Below, in pieces: positions 10,429 to 22,857 of a DNA stretch of 64,000 nt. The notes below the pieces were generated by a model. That model did no database searches, was not told where the DNA came from, and was given only the letters and a program-made list of their open reading frames with translations. Both the position numbers and the translations under genes were made by a program. How positions within the stretch are numbered: position 1 is the first letter of the stretch; every line of letters starts with the position of its first letter. The stretch is taken from NCBI GenBank assembly GCA_008729055.1, contig SDUX01000002.1:2693874-2757873 (forward strand), written 5' to 3'. The DNA comes from Pyropia haitanensis. Its lineage: Eukaryota; Rhodophyta; Bangiophyceae; Bangiales; Bangiaceae.

Positions 10429-12886
10429 CGTGAAACGAAGCGGGGGGAAGGGGTGGGGAAGGGAGGTGTGGGCGGGGCTAGAGGAAGGCAGAGACGCGAG
10501 GCCCCAGTCACGGGCAAGCGTAGCGTTAGCCCCACGGACAAGGCGGGGCGGTGTTGAGGGGCTGGGCGGTGTAGGAACGAGCGTCGGTGACGTTCATCTC
10601 AAGGCGATCGATGCTCTTTTACACCGCGAGCCTGGGATTGGGGCCCAAGTCCGCGCCCCAACGGCATACCGCGACAGCGCGACGCATACCCGTGGAAGCT
10701 CTGCCTCTGCGCCCGCCTGAGGGGGGGGGGGGGTAGGGGGGGGGGACGGGGAGAGCATGGCGCCCTTGCCCTCTCTAGTGGGGGTGCGCAAGGAGCTGCC
10801 GCGCGAGGGGTTGGCGGCGACTCGGGGGAGGCTGAGGTAGCCGGCGTGGCGGTCGCGTTCGCGCGTGACGCGGCCACCCCGCCGCGCTCTCCCCTCCCCT
10901 CCCCGCTGCTCCTGATGCTGCGTTGGAGCGTGCCCCCTCTGGCTGGACATGGTCCTGCAGGCCCGGAGCCCGCTCTTCAAGAGTTGCATGCCCGCGCGGT
11001 CGTGGAGAGCAGGGGAGGGGTGTGAGCGGCGGGAGGGAGTCCAGGCAGTCACGAGGGTGAGGGCAGCACCTGACTGCTGACAGCACGTTGAGGTAAATGG
11101 CCTCATGGCCGCCGCGCGACGGCTCCGGGGCGGTGTCGATGTCTACCGTGTCAATATCAGAGCATCTTCAGCGGTGCGGCTGTACGACAATGCAACCGCA
11201 AGCTTTAGAGCGACTTGCAAAACTCGTGCTTGACTCTGAGCGGCTGGCGCTAAACTTTGCACCGTGGGTGAAAACAGGGCCCACAGCGGTTCTCTTCACA
11301 ACCATTAGCAGTGCTCAAGAAGTGGGGAGTTGATTGCATTTGTTTGCGCAATGCTCGGGGAGTGGCGCACTAGCTCCCCTTCGGCGCGCACGTGACAAAC
11401 CGCGCCTGCATGCAAGCCCTCAGTCTTGCTGCGGCCGCAACCATCTGTAGGGTCCTTCAGGACGACGGGAGCCGTCTTTGCCTGAGCCAGAACCTCAGCC
11501 GGAGACCAAGTCAAGCTCTTGCCCTCTTACTTGGGGGTGTCGACTCGCACGGACTCGGCAGGAGTGCCCTCGTTTACAGGAGCCACCGGGGCGGTAGTCG
11601 CTGCCGGCCGGGGCGAAGCGGGAACGTTGGTGAGAGGCAGGAGTCAGAAGATGACGGCAGGGTGGCGCGGAACAGGCGCACGAGAGTCGACCGTGGCTGT
11701 CGGGCAGCCCGTGCGGTTTGGGTCAGCACGAGCGGCTACTTCGCCAGCGGGCGCGGACAGTGCGACAGGTGTTCTAGAGACAGTAAGTACAACATTTGTC
11801 AACTCGAGCGCGCCCAGGGACGTCTCTCGACGTGGTCGACCTCGGGCAACCAGTCGTTGCAAAGCAGACCAGCTGCCGGCAAAAAGGGTGTTTTTAATTC
11901 GAGCAGTCCCGCTATCGACACTTTTGCGTTGCAACACGTGCTATAATTCTGACCGCTGTGAGGGAGCTCTGGCTAAGAACCCGGGCTATCCGAGACAACT
12001 CGAGCTAAACACCGTACCGCTGGAAATGCTCTCAGGGCAGCCGGCGGTGCCCCAGTCTCATTGACAGCGGCGGGCTGTGAGGGGGGGCGGGGAGGGGAGA
12101 GGAGGGGCGCCGTCGCAGTTGTGGCGGCCGGGGGGGTGGGGCGTCGGTCGGGTGCTGACGTCCGCGCCTGCCCGCGGGCTGGGTCGCGGCCCGGGTGGGG
12201 ACCCCGTAGTCGGACCCTCCACGGCGGATCCCAGGTCTCTTCAGTGTGGTCCGTTATCAGCGGGAGAATACGGGTGGAGGCGGCAGGAGGGGTTGGACGT
12301 TCCATCTAAGGTGTTGGCCGAATTGTATGGGTTTTGGGTTCCACCGATAGACATGCTCTTACTTAGACGACCACGTGTGATTCACAATAGTAGTACCCGG
12401 CGGCACATACACTTACTCATCACTCCAGCAAATATTCTCTGTCTTGTGACGGATCTTCTGGAAGACCCCTGTCGCGGACCGAGCAAAATGCTTCTCAGTC
12501 GCCCAAGGGGCGCCACTGTGCAAGTAACTGCTTTCACGACGGCAATTGTGTTGCGTGAATCTGAAGCATCGTTGGGGCCCTCCACGCTTGCTGCGCTGGC
12601 GCGTGTGGCGCGTCGCCGCCGCAGCCGCCGACGGCCGCGGGGTTGGACAAGGCCAGTTGGCGTGACGCCCGCAAACACGGCGTATGTGCCTTTCTTGTGG
12701 CTGCGCGCGGACCGTCTAGCGACGCCCCTCCGCGCGTTCTACTTCGCGTGCGCGCGACAGTGCAACGCGCACCCCGTTCGCCTTCGTCGTGCACCCTTGT
12801 TTCCTTTCCGGCGCACCTGCGTGTCGTGCACTCACATCTTCCCCGTTACTGTCTTGCACTTTTTTGTCTTTTGACCCGAGGCGACC
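10429..12886. other. Intergenic, with a GC valley
   Basis: The part from about 11100 to 12060 is visibly poorer in GC than the rest of the window. Open frames on both strands show no domain, repeat or splice pattern I can support. The right end (about 12780-12886, ending TTTTTTGTCTTTTGACCC) is a pyrimidine-rich leader in front of the zinc-knuckle gene. Confidence 0.45.
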
Positions 12887-14469
12887 ATGGCCGACGACGC
12901 TGCCGCCGTGGCGAACGCGCCCGTCGACTACCCGAATGGGGACAGCGCCCCGACGTTGAATGACGCGGCTGCCGCGCCAGACGTGCAAGCGCACGGCGAG
13001 GGCCAAGCCCCCGACGGTACGTCGGCTGATGTGCCGCCCGCAGGCGGTGACGGTGGTGGTGGTGACGGTGGTGGCGGTGACGGTGGTGGCGACGGCGGTG
13101 CCAACGGGGACTATGCGCCGCCGTCGGGTGGCGGTGGCAACGAAGCCCCCGGCGGTGGCGGTGATCGTGATGGTGATCGTGAAGGCGACCGTGACGGCCG
13201 CGACGGCCGCGATGGCCGCGACGGCCGCGATGGCCGCGATGGCGGCGGCGATGGGGGTGGCGACGGCGACGGCGCCGGCCACGTGTCGGCGGGCAAGCGT
13301 CGGCGCTCCCGCTCGTGGTCGCGCTCCCGGTCGGCAAGCCCCGCGCGCCGCGGGCCTTCTGGTGGGGGGGTTGGTCACGGTTCGGGAGGGGGCGACGGTG
13401 GCCACACACCGCTGGACGATGGGCGGGACCGCGACGGCGGGGGTGGCGGTGGGGGTGGCGGTGGGGGTGGGTATGATGACTACCAGCAGCAACCGCATGA
13501 CGGGTCGGGTGGGCAGCACGACGGCCAGCATCAGTATGGGTGGGATCAGGGGCATGGGGGGGGTGGCGGGGGAGACGAGGGCCGTCACGACGCCAAGCGC
13601 TCGCGGGACAACTATGCGATGCGGGATGTGCATCTGCGCACCTGCTTCCGCTGTGGTGGTACGTTTCTTGTTCCTCATTTTTCTGTCGGGATCGTTTCTG
13701 CCATGTTGCGTTTCTTGTTTGTTGTGGACGCCTGCCTGGATGAGCAAATCTCGTGCTGTGTTTTTCTCCATGATCGTGAAACTAACACTGCGCGCTCTTT
13801 GTTGACCGGCATGGTTGTGGTGCGTTGGGTCTTTTTGCTTGTTTCTTCTTGTACCTAGGTGGTGGTCACATTGCACGTGACTGTCCGAACACGGGCAATG
13901 GCCAGGGTTCTCATAATGCGCACGCTGCCGCTGCTGCGGCGGCGGCCGCGGCCGCCGCGGCTGCGGCGGGCCCCCAGTGGGGCATGCGCGCAGCGTATGG
14001 TCATCAGCAGCAGGCGGCGGCGGCGGCTCAGTACGGCAACCCCTACGCGCAGGCGCAGGCGGCCTATGGGGCGGGTGCGTACCGTAACCCCGCTGCCGGC
14101 GGGTATGCGGACCATTATGCGTCTGCGGCGGCCATGTATGGCATGCAGGGGGCGGCGGCAGCGGCGGGTTATGGGTACCCCGGTGCGGGCGGGATGGGCG
14201 GTGGTGGTGGTGGCGGTGGCGGCGGTGGCGGAGGTGGGCATGGCGCCCTCCGTGGCGCTCCCGCGCCTGGTGGCGGCAGCTGCTTCCGGTGCAACCAGGA
14301 CGGGCACTGGAGCCGTGACTGCCCCGAGCGACCCAATGCGCATGACCCGTCTGCGTGCTTCAAGTGCGGCCAACCCGGCCATCGCGCGCGCGAGTGCAAC
14401 GTGTGCTACAATTGCCTCGCAGTCGGGCATCGTGCTGCTGTGTGCCCCAACCCGCGGGCGACGGCCTAG
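12887..14469 (+). CDS. CCHC zinc-knuckle protein with RS segment (RNA-binding), one intron
   Basis: A 460-residue protein from two exons, 12887-13658 and 13859-14469. The 200-base intron has donor GTACGT and acceptor CCTAG and splits a Gly codon inside the first knuckle. Exon 1 codes for an acidic/Gly region, a DGR repeat (DGRDGRDGRDG), then KRRRSRSWSRSRSASPARR, an RS-type stretch. Spliced, the first knuckle reads CFRCGGGGHIARDC (from residue 253). Three more follow near the C-terminus: CFRCNQDGHWSRDC, CFKCGQPGHRAREC and CYNCLAVGHRAAVC. The middle is poly-Ala with a Tyr/Gln/Gly-rich low-complexity stretch (YGHQQQAAAAAQYGNPYAQ). CCHC knuckles bind single-stranded RNA or DNA, and the RS segment suggests a splicing or mRNP role (inference). 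The ATG at 12887 is in the context GACCATGG. It resembles CNBP/GIS2-type proteins but is larger. Confidence 0.87.
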
Positions 14470-15966
14470 GCCCCGCACGCTTCGTTGCGGGAAGGGGGGT
14501 GGAGCAAGGGAAGGGTGGATGAGGACGGTGTGGGCGAAGGCGTGGGGGTCGTGAGTTGGGGTGGTGGGGGTCACGGCGGGGGCTGGCAGGGTGTGCAGGC
14601 GACGTTGGCGGTTGATCAGCTGGGCAAGGGGCACGTGCATGCAGGGCACGTGTCGGCTCGGACTTCCTAGCAGACGTCAGCGGTCCAGGTTGTTGTCCGA
14701 GTGGCGGTCTTGATGGCGGGCGTAGTGGCGATCACGGTCGTGATCTGGCGTTGTTGACGAGCTGCGGGCGCTGGTGGTAACGGATGGGCTTCATGTGGTT
14801 GGTTGTGGGCGGGCCGCCATCTCGAGGCTTGGTGCCCTCTTGAGAGAGCCGCGCCGACGCCTCCCGATCTTGGGGAGGTAGTCATCTGTTGGCGTAGGGC
14901 GGGTGGCAATGTGTGTGGGGGGATGGTGGCGGCATGCCGTGGTGACGTGGAGGGCGGTGGGTGGCGCGATCCTGCTTCGGCGGTCTGACACAGCAAGGTC
15001 TGGGCGGCTGCACGGCGCAAGGGGCGGTGACGGTGGCGACGACCGCGGCGTCTTGTGCGTGCTGTCTGGTGAGAAGCGGCCTGCAGGACATTCAGGTGCT
15101 TCTGGACGATGGAGTGGCGGTATAGTGTGGGCATCGTGGCACGGTGAAGTGGGGCGATCCAGCTTGATGCGCGCGAGGCGACGACGTGCGAGCCGGACGG
15201 ATGCAGCTGCGTGCGTGACGGGGTGATGTGGTGTGCATCCAGGGTTTATGGGCGAGGGTGTGCGCGAAGGGGTCTTTCGGCGGTCCGCTTGCAGCGGGAC
15301 AGTACACACGGGCGTGGGTGGTCCTCAAGTGCAGGCGAAGTGAGCGCACCGGCTGCTGGGTCGTGTTGGGCGGGTGAGATTACAGGGCCGACGGCGATCT
15401 GAAGTGTTGAGATGGGGTCGGTGCTAAGACGCATCGAGTTCTGGCGGACGAGATCTGGTGTCGCATCCGCCGCTTGGAAGTGGGATCTCTCCGACCTCGA
15501 CATCTGTCAAGCCGCGGGCAGGGCAGCCATGAACGTTTCGGTCGGGTCGCCACTTTGTGAGCGCATCTGTTTTTTCTTTTTGTGTTTGTAGGCTGTCCAG
15601 AGGTGCATGGGTGCGTATGATGGTGGCGGACCCGACATGTGCTTTTTTTCACTCTGGCAGCTGCTTGTGTTGTTTGCTCTTGTTTTGTTGTAGTCGTGCT
15701 GATGCTGTAGCTTGGACTGCCGCTGGTAGCTTCAATGCGACGTTTCATTGTTCTTTTTTGTCCACCCCACCTGAGGCCAAGCCCGTGCATCGGCAGCATG
15801 GCACCGCTGGATCGGTGCTGAGACGATCTGCGTCCATGCTGCTTGCCGGCAGGGAATCCATTCGAGATGGGCACCGCCGGGTTTGCCGCCCCCCAGTGTG
15901 CGGCCGCTCGTGGCGTCGACCCCCCACCGCCGCGCCGCGCCGCCCGTCCCCACCCCTTCCCCCCCC
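14470..15966. other. Intergenic between convergent 3' ends
   Basis: GC is moderate here. T-rich tracts at 15565-15760 include intron-3'-end-like strings (TTTGTGTTTGTAG at about 15580), but no flanking coding exon can be joined. No gene is supported. Confidence 0.4.
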
Positions 15967-17338
15967 TCACGCCGCTGGCGGGGACCCCCCCCCCTCGGAC
16001 GCAGGGGACATGGCGCGCCCCCCCCCCCTGCCCCCGGACGCGGTCCCGTCCGACGCGCCGTCGACGGCGCCCCCCCCCCCTCCCCCCCCCCCCCCACCCC
16101 CACACGCGTCCAGGTGCGCGTGCACCGCCGCGGCGTGCGCGTCAACGGCGGTGAGGAGCTGCCGGTGGATGAGCGCAAACGGGAGCTCCAGCTGGGACGA
16201 CTCGAGGAGGGCGCCGGGCGTGCCGCCGCCGCCACCGCCGGGGGTGCCCTCATTCTCACTCTCGCTGCCGCCGGCGCCGGCCACGGGCGGCACCCGCACC
16301 GCAATGTCCTCGAGGCTCTCGTAGGTGGCGACGAGGCCCGCGCGGAGGTCGTCCGCCTCGGCGGCGAGGCCCGCCTCCCGCGCCGCCGCGGCGGTCACCA
16401 CCCCCTCCCGCAGGCGCTCGAGCAGCCCGCCGGGCGGCACCTCTTCGTCGGCGGCGCCGCCGCCGCCGCCGTCGCCGCCGCCGACGAGGCGCACCACGCC
16501 AATGTACTCGCCGCCCGCGCCGCCGCCGTCGGCGGTGCGGATGGTCATGGTCTGGCGGCCGCCGCCGGGCGCCCCCCCCCCACCGCCCCCCGCGCCGCCC
16601 CGGCGGCCCGACAGCGCCGCGTGCAGGCGGTCCTTGAGCACCCCCACCTCCGCCTCGCGCTTGCGGCGGTCGGCGAGCAGGTACGCCTCCCGGCTCGCCG
16701 CCTTGGCCAGCCCCCCTCGTGCCGCCTCGGCGGCGGCGCGGGCCTTGCGGAGCTCCGCCGCCGCCGTCGCCGCCGCGGCGGCCGCCGCCGCGGTCGCGGC
16801 GGCCGCCTCACGGCCCGCCGCGGCGGCGCGGCGGTCGGCGCGGCCCAGCCGCGACGCCGCGTCAATGCCCGCCGCGCGCTCCCGCTGCAGCGCCGCGTCC
16901 GTCGCGGCGGCCGCGTCGGCCGTCGCGGCCAGCCGCGACAGCGTCGACAGCAGCGCCGCGACCGCCGCGGCGGCCAGCTCCCGGTGGCCGCCGCCGCCCC
17001 GGCCGCCGCGCGGGTGTGGCGGCGGCAGCCGCCGCGCCAGGCCCGCCCGCCCCAGCTGCTCGTTGGCCGCCGCGATCGCGGCGGCCAGCGTCGGCGGGCG
17101 CTCGCCGCCGCCGCCGCCGCCGCCGCCGTCGCCCCAGCCGTCGCCCCAGCCGTCGCCGTCGCCCCAGCCGTCGCCCCAGCCGCCGTCGTCAAAGTAGTCG
17201 GCCGTGTCGGGGGGCGGGGCGACGCCGGCCCAGCCGCCGCCGGCCGCGGCGGCCGCGGCGGCGGCCGCGGCGGCGGCGGCATGGCCGCGCGCCTCCCACT
17301 CCCGCTCCCGCTCCCCCCGTCGACGGCCGCCACCGCCA

Positions 17339-17376
<38 letters not shown>

Positions 17377-17609
17377 ACCCCCCCGCGACGTGGCGGGCCG
17401 TGGCGCGATCACCCCCTCCATCGCGGCGCCGCCCAGCGCCGCCGCCCCCGCCGCGTACGCGTCGTACCCATCGTCGGCGTGGCCGCGCACGTCGCCGCGC
17501 GACAGCGTCGCGGCGGGCGCAAACGCGAGCGTCTCGAGGTAGCGCATCAGGGGGCGCGCTGACGCGGGCGTGCCGGCACCGGCAGCGGCGGGGGCCCGCC
17601 CGCCACCAC

Positions 17610-17640
<31 letters not shown>

Positions 17641-17822
17641 ATCCCCGTAGACGCCGCCGCCACCGCGGCCGCGGGCGACACGAGGGGTGACCGCGGCAAC
17701 GGCTGCAGGAGGGGGAGGGGGGGGGCGCCACGGGGGGGGGGGCGCCGTGGTCGCGCCGGAGGGCGGGCGGCGGAGGGGGCGGCGGCCTCGACGGGGCCCG
17801 CCGCCTCTTCGGCGGTGCGCAT
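15967..17822 (-). CDS. ADIP/SSX2IP-like coiled-coil protein
   Basis: It matches the afadin/alpha-actinin-binding (ADIP) domain layout. A short N-terminal helix pair has LAAAIAAANEQLGRAGLARRL (about 17090-17025). LAAAAVAALLSTLSRLAA follows, then about 120 residues of Ala/Arg/Glu coiled coil with the family's closing signature, a REAYLLADRRKREAEVG segment running into LKDRLHAALS (about 16700-16620). The C-terminal half (EYIGVVRLV..., LLERLREGV, YESLEDIAVRV) is still helical. Animal SSX2IP anchors microtubules at centriolar satellites; plants have homologues of unclear role. The N-terminus holds a WGDGWGDGDGWGDGW repeat coded by a GTCGCCCCAGCC-type repeat at about 17135-17190. The start at the ATG at 17822 (MRTAEEAAGPVEAAAP) requires frame changes at the C/G runs between 17700 and 17640. 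The internal ATG MRYLETLAF (17547) is a safe alternative. The stop at 15967 is in the frame of the conserved part. Confidence 0.65.
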
Positions 17823-19036
17823 GGGGGAGGGGGGGGGGGGGGAACAGGGTAGACGTGGTAGGGAGGAGGGGCGGGGGTGATGGCGACTGGCAGGTCCGCA
17901 AGAAAAGCAGCTTGGCAAAGCGGCTGGGTACGGGGAGCAACGGGGGGCGGGCCAGAGGGGAGGCACCAGCGGGCAAGGAATAGGCCAGCCGCGGGCGTGG
18001 CCGGCCCCGAAGCGCAAGTGCGGCGTGCAACCGTACGGTGGTGTCGGCGGCCGTGCGCACGAGCCGCGCGGTTACGCTGCAGCGCCAGGGTGTCTACGCA
18101 ACGAGCAAAGAGGTCGGCCGTTTTGCCCGCGCCGCGGCTGCCGCCGCCGTGAAGGCAGAGAGGGGCGGCCGAGGCTGGTGCCAATGCCCAACAGGCCTCT
18201 CCCAGTTTTTTTTGAAATTTTGAGCAGAGCCCCGCGCGATGCAGTACATCGAGTGTTGAGAACCACCTGGCGTGGATCTAATTGACTGAGAAGAACTATC
18301 TTAACGAGATTGTTCTCCCCACCCAGCTGTCACAATTTGAATGGTCACCCGCCGCCTCCACCGCCATGACGAGTGCTCCTGACCAGCAGCACCCCAATCT
18401 CCGCCCCCTCCTCATTGGATGACAACCTGTGACGGATGGAATGCAAAGCCTCCGCCCCTCGCCTGAGTCCCACTGTGAGCCCCCAGCGGGGGTCTGGCGG
18501 GGGTCTGGCTCCGAAGCGGCCAAAATGGTGCCGCGGGCGCCCGGTGCCGCTGGCGCAGGCGGAAAGAGGGGAGGGCGTGCGTGGGGTGGACGGATCCCCG
18601 CCTCGACGCCGCCGCGCGTCACGCACAGCCACACCCGCGCGGGGCGGGCATCGGCCGCTTCCACTGCCCGCTCCTGTCAGGCGGTGGTGCGCTTGCGGGT
18701 CCGCGGTCGCCTTGCACGGGGGGACGCACGGCGACGGCGACAGTGGTGGGTGGCGGCAAGGAGGAGAGGGGGGGGGGGGCGGCGGGACGGCGACGCGGCA
18801 TCGGGTGGATGGCACCAGCGCCACGGCAGCATCGAACCGTTCCGCCTCCGTCGCTGGTGTTCGCGCTCCGGGGGGGGGAGAGTTCGCCGCTCGTGGGAGA
18901 GGCCGCGGCGGCAGCAACGGCAGTTACGGCAACACCAGCAGCAGTAGCGGCGGCGGCAGCAGCAACAGCGGCGGTGGCGTCTGGAGTGGTCAGCGGCCGC
19001 AGCGGCGGCCTGTGGTAGCGGGGAGGGCGGCCCGCC
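17823..19036. other. Intergenic between divergent genes
   Basis: It separates the 5' ends of the ADIP-like gene (-) and the KEA gene (+). A CTCATTGG (CCAAT) octamer lies at 18411-18418. A GGC/AGC-rich patch (about 18905-18980) reads Gly/Ser/Asn on the plus strand but is not linked to an ATG-led gene I can support. Confidence 0.4.
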
Positions 19037-21998
19037 ATGGGCGGGCCCGCCGGCACGGCCGTGCCGCCGCCGTTACGGAGACGACGCTCGGCGGCGGTCG
19101 ACGGGGTGGTCGCCCTCTGTTCGCCGCGGCTGGCCGCGGCCCACGGCGCACGGTGGCGGCTGCGGCCCGCACCGGGCGGCCGGGCGGGTGGTGCGGGCGG
19201 CGGCGGCGCCGCTCCGTCGAGGGGGGTCTGGCAGTCACTGACGACCGCCGCCGTTGCTACCACTGTGGTGCCCGCGTGGGCACGGAGAGGGGCGGTGTCG
19301 CCACCGGCGACAGCGACGGCACTGGCCTTTGCCGCGCCGCCCGCGCCGTCATTGGTGCGGCTGTCGGTGGTGGCGCCGCCGCGGCGGGCGGGCCGGCCAG
19401 TGGCCGCTGCGGCGGTGGTGCGCCGCTCTGCTGCGCGGCCGTGTGCGTGGACGCCCGCTCCGGCGCTGCGGCGAGCTGGGGGGGGCTGCCGGTGGGCGGC
19501 GGGCGGTGCGGCGCCGCTGCCCAAGGTTGCGAGTCGAAGAGACGGCAGCGCGCCGCCCGCGGGGGCTGCCACTGGCGCCTCTTCGTGGCGATGCACGGAC
19601 AAGGACTTTCTTGAAGGCCTCGAGCTGGTCCTATCCATGCTCGTCTCGACGGTGGTGGTTATCCCCGTATTTAAGCGCTTGAAGGTGTCGCCCATCTTGG
19701 GCTTTTTGCTTGTGGGGGTGCTCCTCGGCCCGCACGGCCTCAAGGTGGTCAAGGACGTGGAGGAGATCACGCCGCTGGCGGACGTGGGCGTCCTGTTCCT
19801 GCTCTTTGAGATGGGCCTGGAGCTGTCGTTTGACCGGCTGCGCAAGCTCCGCAAGTACGCATTTGGCCTCGGCTTGGCGCAGATGGCCGCGTGCACGACG
19901 CTACTTGGGCTGGGCGCGTACGGGATGGGTGCCTCCACGTCAGAGTCGCTGGTAGTTGGGTCGGCGCTCAGCCTCTCATCGTCCGCATTTATCTTGCAGC
20001 TGCTGGCGGAGCGGGGCGAGCGGCAGAGCCGGGCGGGCATCGCGACGTTTGGTGTGCTGCTGTTCCAAGATATCGCCGTGGTGCCGCTGCTAGTGTTGGT
20101 GCCTCTGTTTAGCTACACCTCGTGGACGAGCTTGACGCACCTGCCGGACCTTGTACGGTCAGCGGGTGTGGAAGTGGCCAAGGTCCTTGCTGCTCTGTCT
20201 GTGTTTGTAGTGCTGGGGGGGCAGCTGCTGCGGCGGGTGTTTCAGTTCGTGGCGGACAGCGATTCCAGCGAGGTAAGTTGGGCACCTTTTTTTTCCGGAG
20301 GTGTGGAGGGGACGACGGGTCATGCGATCGTCGAACCCGGTGGGGCGCTCTCGGTGCCGCTGCCTGTCTATTCAAGTGCGCGTTCGAGAGGACCTGCGTG
20401 GATAGTCGATTTTGGCGTCGGCCATGGTGAGGAGATGACTGACCACTGTGCGTTTTGTTCTTGTGTTGTTTTGCTGCTCTCGACCTTTCGACCACCGATT
20501 GTCGGCGTACCTGGACTGTGATCTGTTGTGCACTTGGTTGCTGGCCACTGGCCGTGTGTGTTGCACGCTTCGACGTTCCCTTGTGCAGGCGTTCACGGCG
20601 TCGGTGTTGCTGACGGTGCTGGGCACTGCGTTTTTGACCGACGAGCTGGGCTTGTCCATGACGCTCGGCGCATTCATCGCCGGCGTGCTGCTGGCCGAGT
20701 CGTCCTTCCGCTCGCGGATTGCGGTGGACACGGAGCCATTTCGCGGTCTCTTCCTGGGGCTCTTTTTCATCACCACGGGCATGTCGCTCAATGGGGAGTT
20801 GCTGGTTACACAGCCTGGCGCCGTGGCCTTCCTTGTCTCTTCCCTCGTTTTTTGCAAGGCGGCGGTGGTCACGTTGGTGGGTCTCCCCTTTGGCCTCTCG
20901 CTTGCGGAGTCGGTGCGGGTGGGCCTACTCATTGGGCAAGGCGGCGAGTTTGCGTTTGTGCTATTTGCGCTGGCCGAGCGGCTGGGCTACCTACCTCCCA
21001 ACATCTACGACTTCCTGGTCACAGTGGTAGTGGTGTCCATGGCAGCGACGCCTCTGCTGTACACCGCGGGCCTCTGGTTGGCGCCCCGCATCGATCGATG
21101 GGTAGAGCGGCAGGGGGGTGTCAGCACGATATCAGCACAGCTGGCCGACTTCAAGCCGGCTGCCTCCTTCTTCGCCGCTGCAGCGGGGACCCCTGACCCA
21201 GACGACAAGTCGTTGGTGCCTACCTCTATTGACCGCGGCTTGCTGGGCGACGAGGAGGTGGTCATCCTGTTTGGCTTTGGCCCCGTTGGCCGTGTCGTTG
21301 GCCGAATGCTGTCACGCAAGTTTATCCGGTGGGTGGCCGTCGACTCGGACCCGGACCTGGTGCAAAAGGCGTCCCGGTCGGGCCTGCCGGTGGTGCTTGG
21401 TGACGCGACACTCCCGCGCGAGTTCCTGGAAGCCTCTGGCATTTCCGGCTCGGGCGTGTCGGCGTTTGTTATTACGGTCAGCGACTATGGGATCGTCCGC
21501 TCATCGCTGACGGCGGTGCGTGCTGCCTACCCCGACCGCCCAGTCTTTGTGCGTGCCCGGGACGTGGCGATGCAGAAGGAGCTTCTCTCGCTGGGCGCCA
21601 ACAGCTCCTTCCCCGAGATGTTTGAGACGAGCGTGCAGCTGGGCGCAGAGGTGCTCCGCGCGTTTGGTACCAGCAAGCTGGACCTGTCATCCATCAAGCG
21701 CGAGGTGCGCGGTGACTCGGGGCTGGGCGACGCGTTTTCCAAATACGAGGCGTGGTACCAAGAGAACATGAGGGCGCCTCAGTCCCCCACTGAGGGTGGC
21801 GTGAGCAACCGTGAGGGGGGGGAGGGGGGCGGAGGGGCGGCAGGGCTGACTTTTGCCAATGGCGAGGTGGGTGGCCACGCGGGGGGGGTTGCCGCGACCG
21901 CCGCCTCGCCGTCGTCGTCGGCGCGTGCGGCGGCGCCACTGTCGGTGCCCGCCCCGCCGAGCGCGCCCGTGTCGGCTGACGACAAGAAGGGCCCATAG
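19037..21998 (+). CDS. KEA: Plastid K+/H+ antiporter, KEA (CPA2) family with KTN domain
   Basis: An 881-residue protein in two exons (19037-20272 and 20589-21998). The 316-base intron has donor GTAAGT and acceptor GTGCAG, phase 0. Residues 1 to about 190 are Ala/Arg/Pro-rich and low in acidic residues, like a plastid transit peptide plus linker. The Na+/H+ exchanger membrane domain follows: FLEGLELVLSMLVSTVVVI, then LGFLLVGVLLGPHGL, ADVGVLFLLFEMGLELSF and FGVLLFQDIAVVPLLVL (the QD of the ion site). In exon 2, GAFIAGVLLAESSFRSRI and FFITTGMSLN continue the domain. At about residue 640 the KTN/RCK nucleotide-binding domain begins with ILFGFGPVGRVVG and runs to the MFETSVQLGAEVLRAFG helix. Plant KEA1-3 sit in the envelope or thylakoid and set stromal K+ and pH. 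The C-terminal 90 residues are a Gly/Ala/Ser tail. The start is the first in-frame ATG (GCCATGGGC). Confidence 0.93.
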
Positions 21999-22857
21999 GC
22001 CAGGTGCGTTGGGCGGACGGCCGTACGCTGTCGGGACGTGGTCGGGGCGCAGTCCCAGATTTCTTTTTTTTTTAATCCTTTCGTCTATCGGGCGGGTGTG
22101 CCGAAGACGATGTGCGTCTGGCACTGGCGCTGAGGCGCATTGGCTCGCGTGCGTTCAGCTGGAGCTTTCGTATCAGTGTGGGGACGCACGGCGCGACACG
22201 GAAGCAGCTGAAGGGACGGAGAGACGGGTGCGTGCTACGACCGGGATGACGCTGGCACCGAAGACATCCGGAAAGAAAAATCCGAGCCGAGAGCGGCCAC
22301 GCAACCGAACAAGGAGAGCCAAGAGCCCCGCCGCCCGGCTTGGCAAGGACCCCACACTCGCCGCACACACCCGCCGCACACACCCGCCTGCACAACGGGG
22401 TTCCGAAGCTCGCGGCGCCCGCTGGGCAGATGGCTGCCGGGAGGCCCACGGGCACAAACCAAACGCACCTCCCGGCACCCCCCCCCCCCCTCTGGGACGG
22501 CGAGCAGTCCGCAGCGAGACCCAAATCAGCCGCGTCCCCCCCCCTCGGCCATCACTGCCGTGCGCGAGGTGCGCTGTCCAGTGCCGCGCGGTACGGCGTG
22601 CCGCCGTGCGCCCCCAAACCCGAGCCGACGTCGCACGCGGCCGCCATCTGCGGCCGACGCAGTGGCGGCTACCGCCGGGTGACCAACGCCCAAGGCGCGT
22701 GCTTGGCATCTGCAGGCCGCTCTGCGCGGCGGGCCTCGTTCGAGGGCGACACATGAACCCGCGGTGTGCGCCTCACCCCACACCCACAAACTTGCGGCTC
22801 GCCCAGTTTCGCACACCGCCCCTCTCCCCGCTGCCACCCCCATCCGCGCAGTCGCCC
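21999..22857. other. Intergenic between convergent genes
   Basis: It holds the 3' flanks of the KEA gene (+) and CHMP2 (-). A ten-base T run lies near 22060-22072. No gene is supported. Confidence 0.5.
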
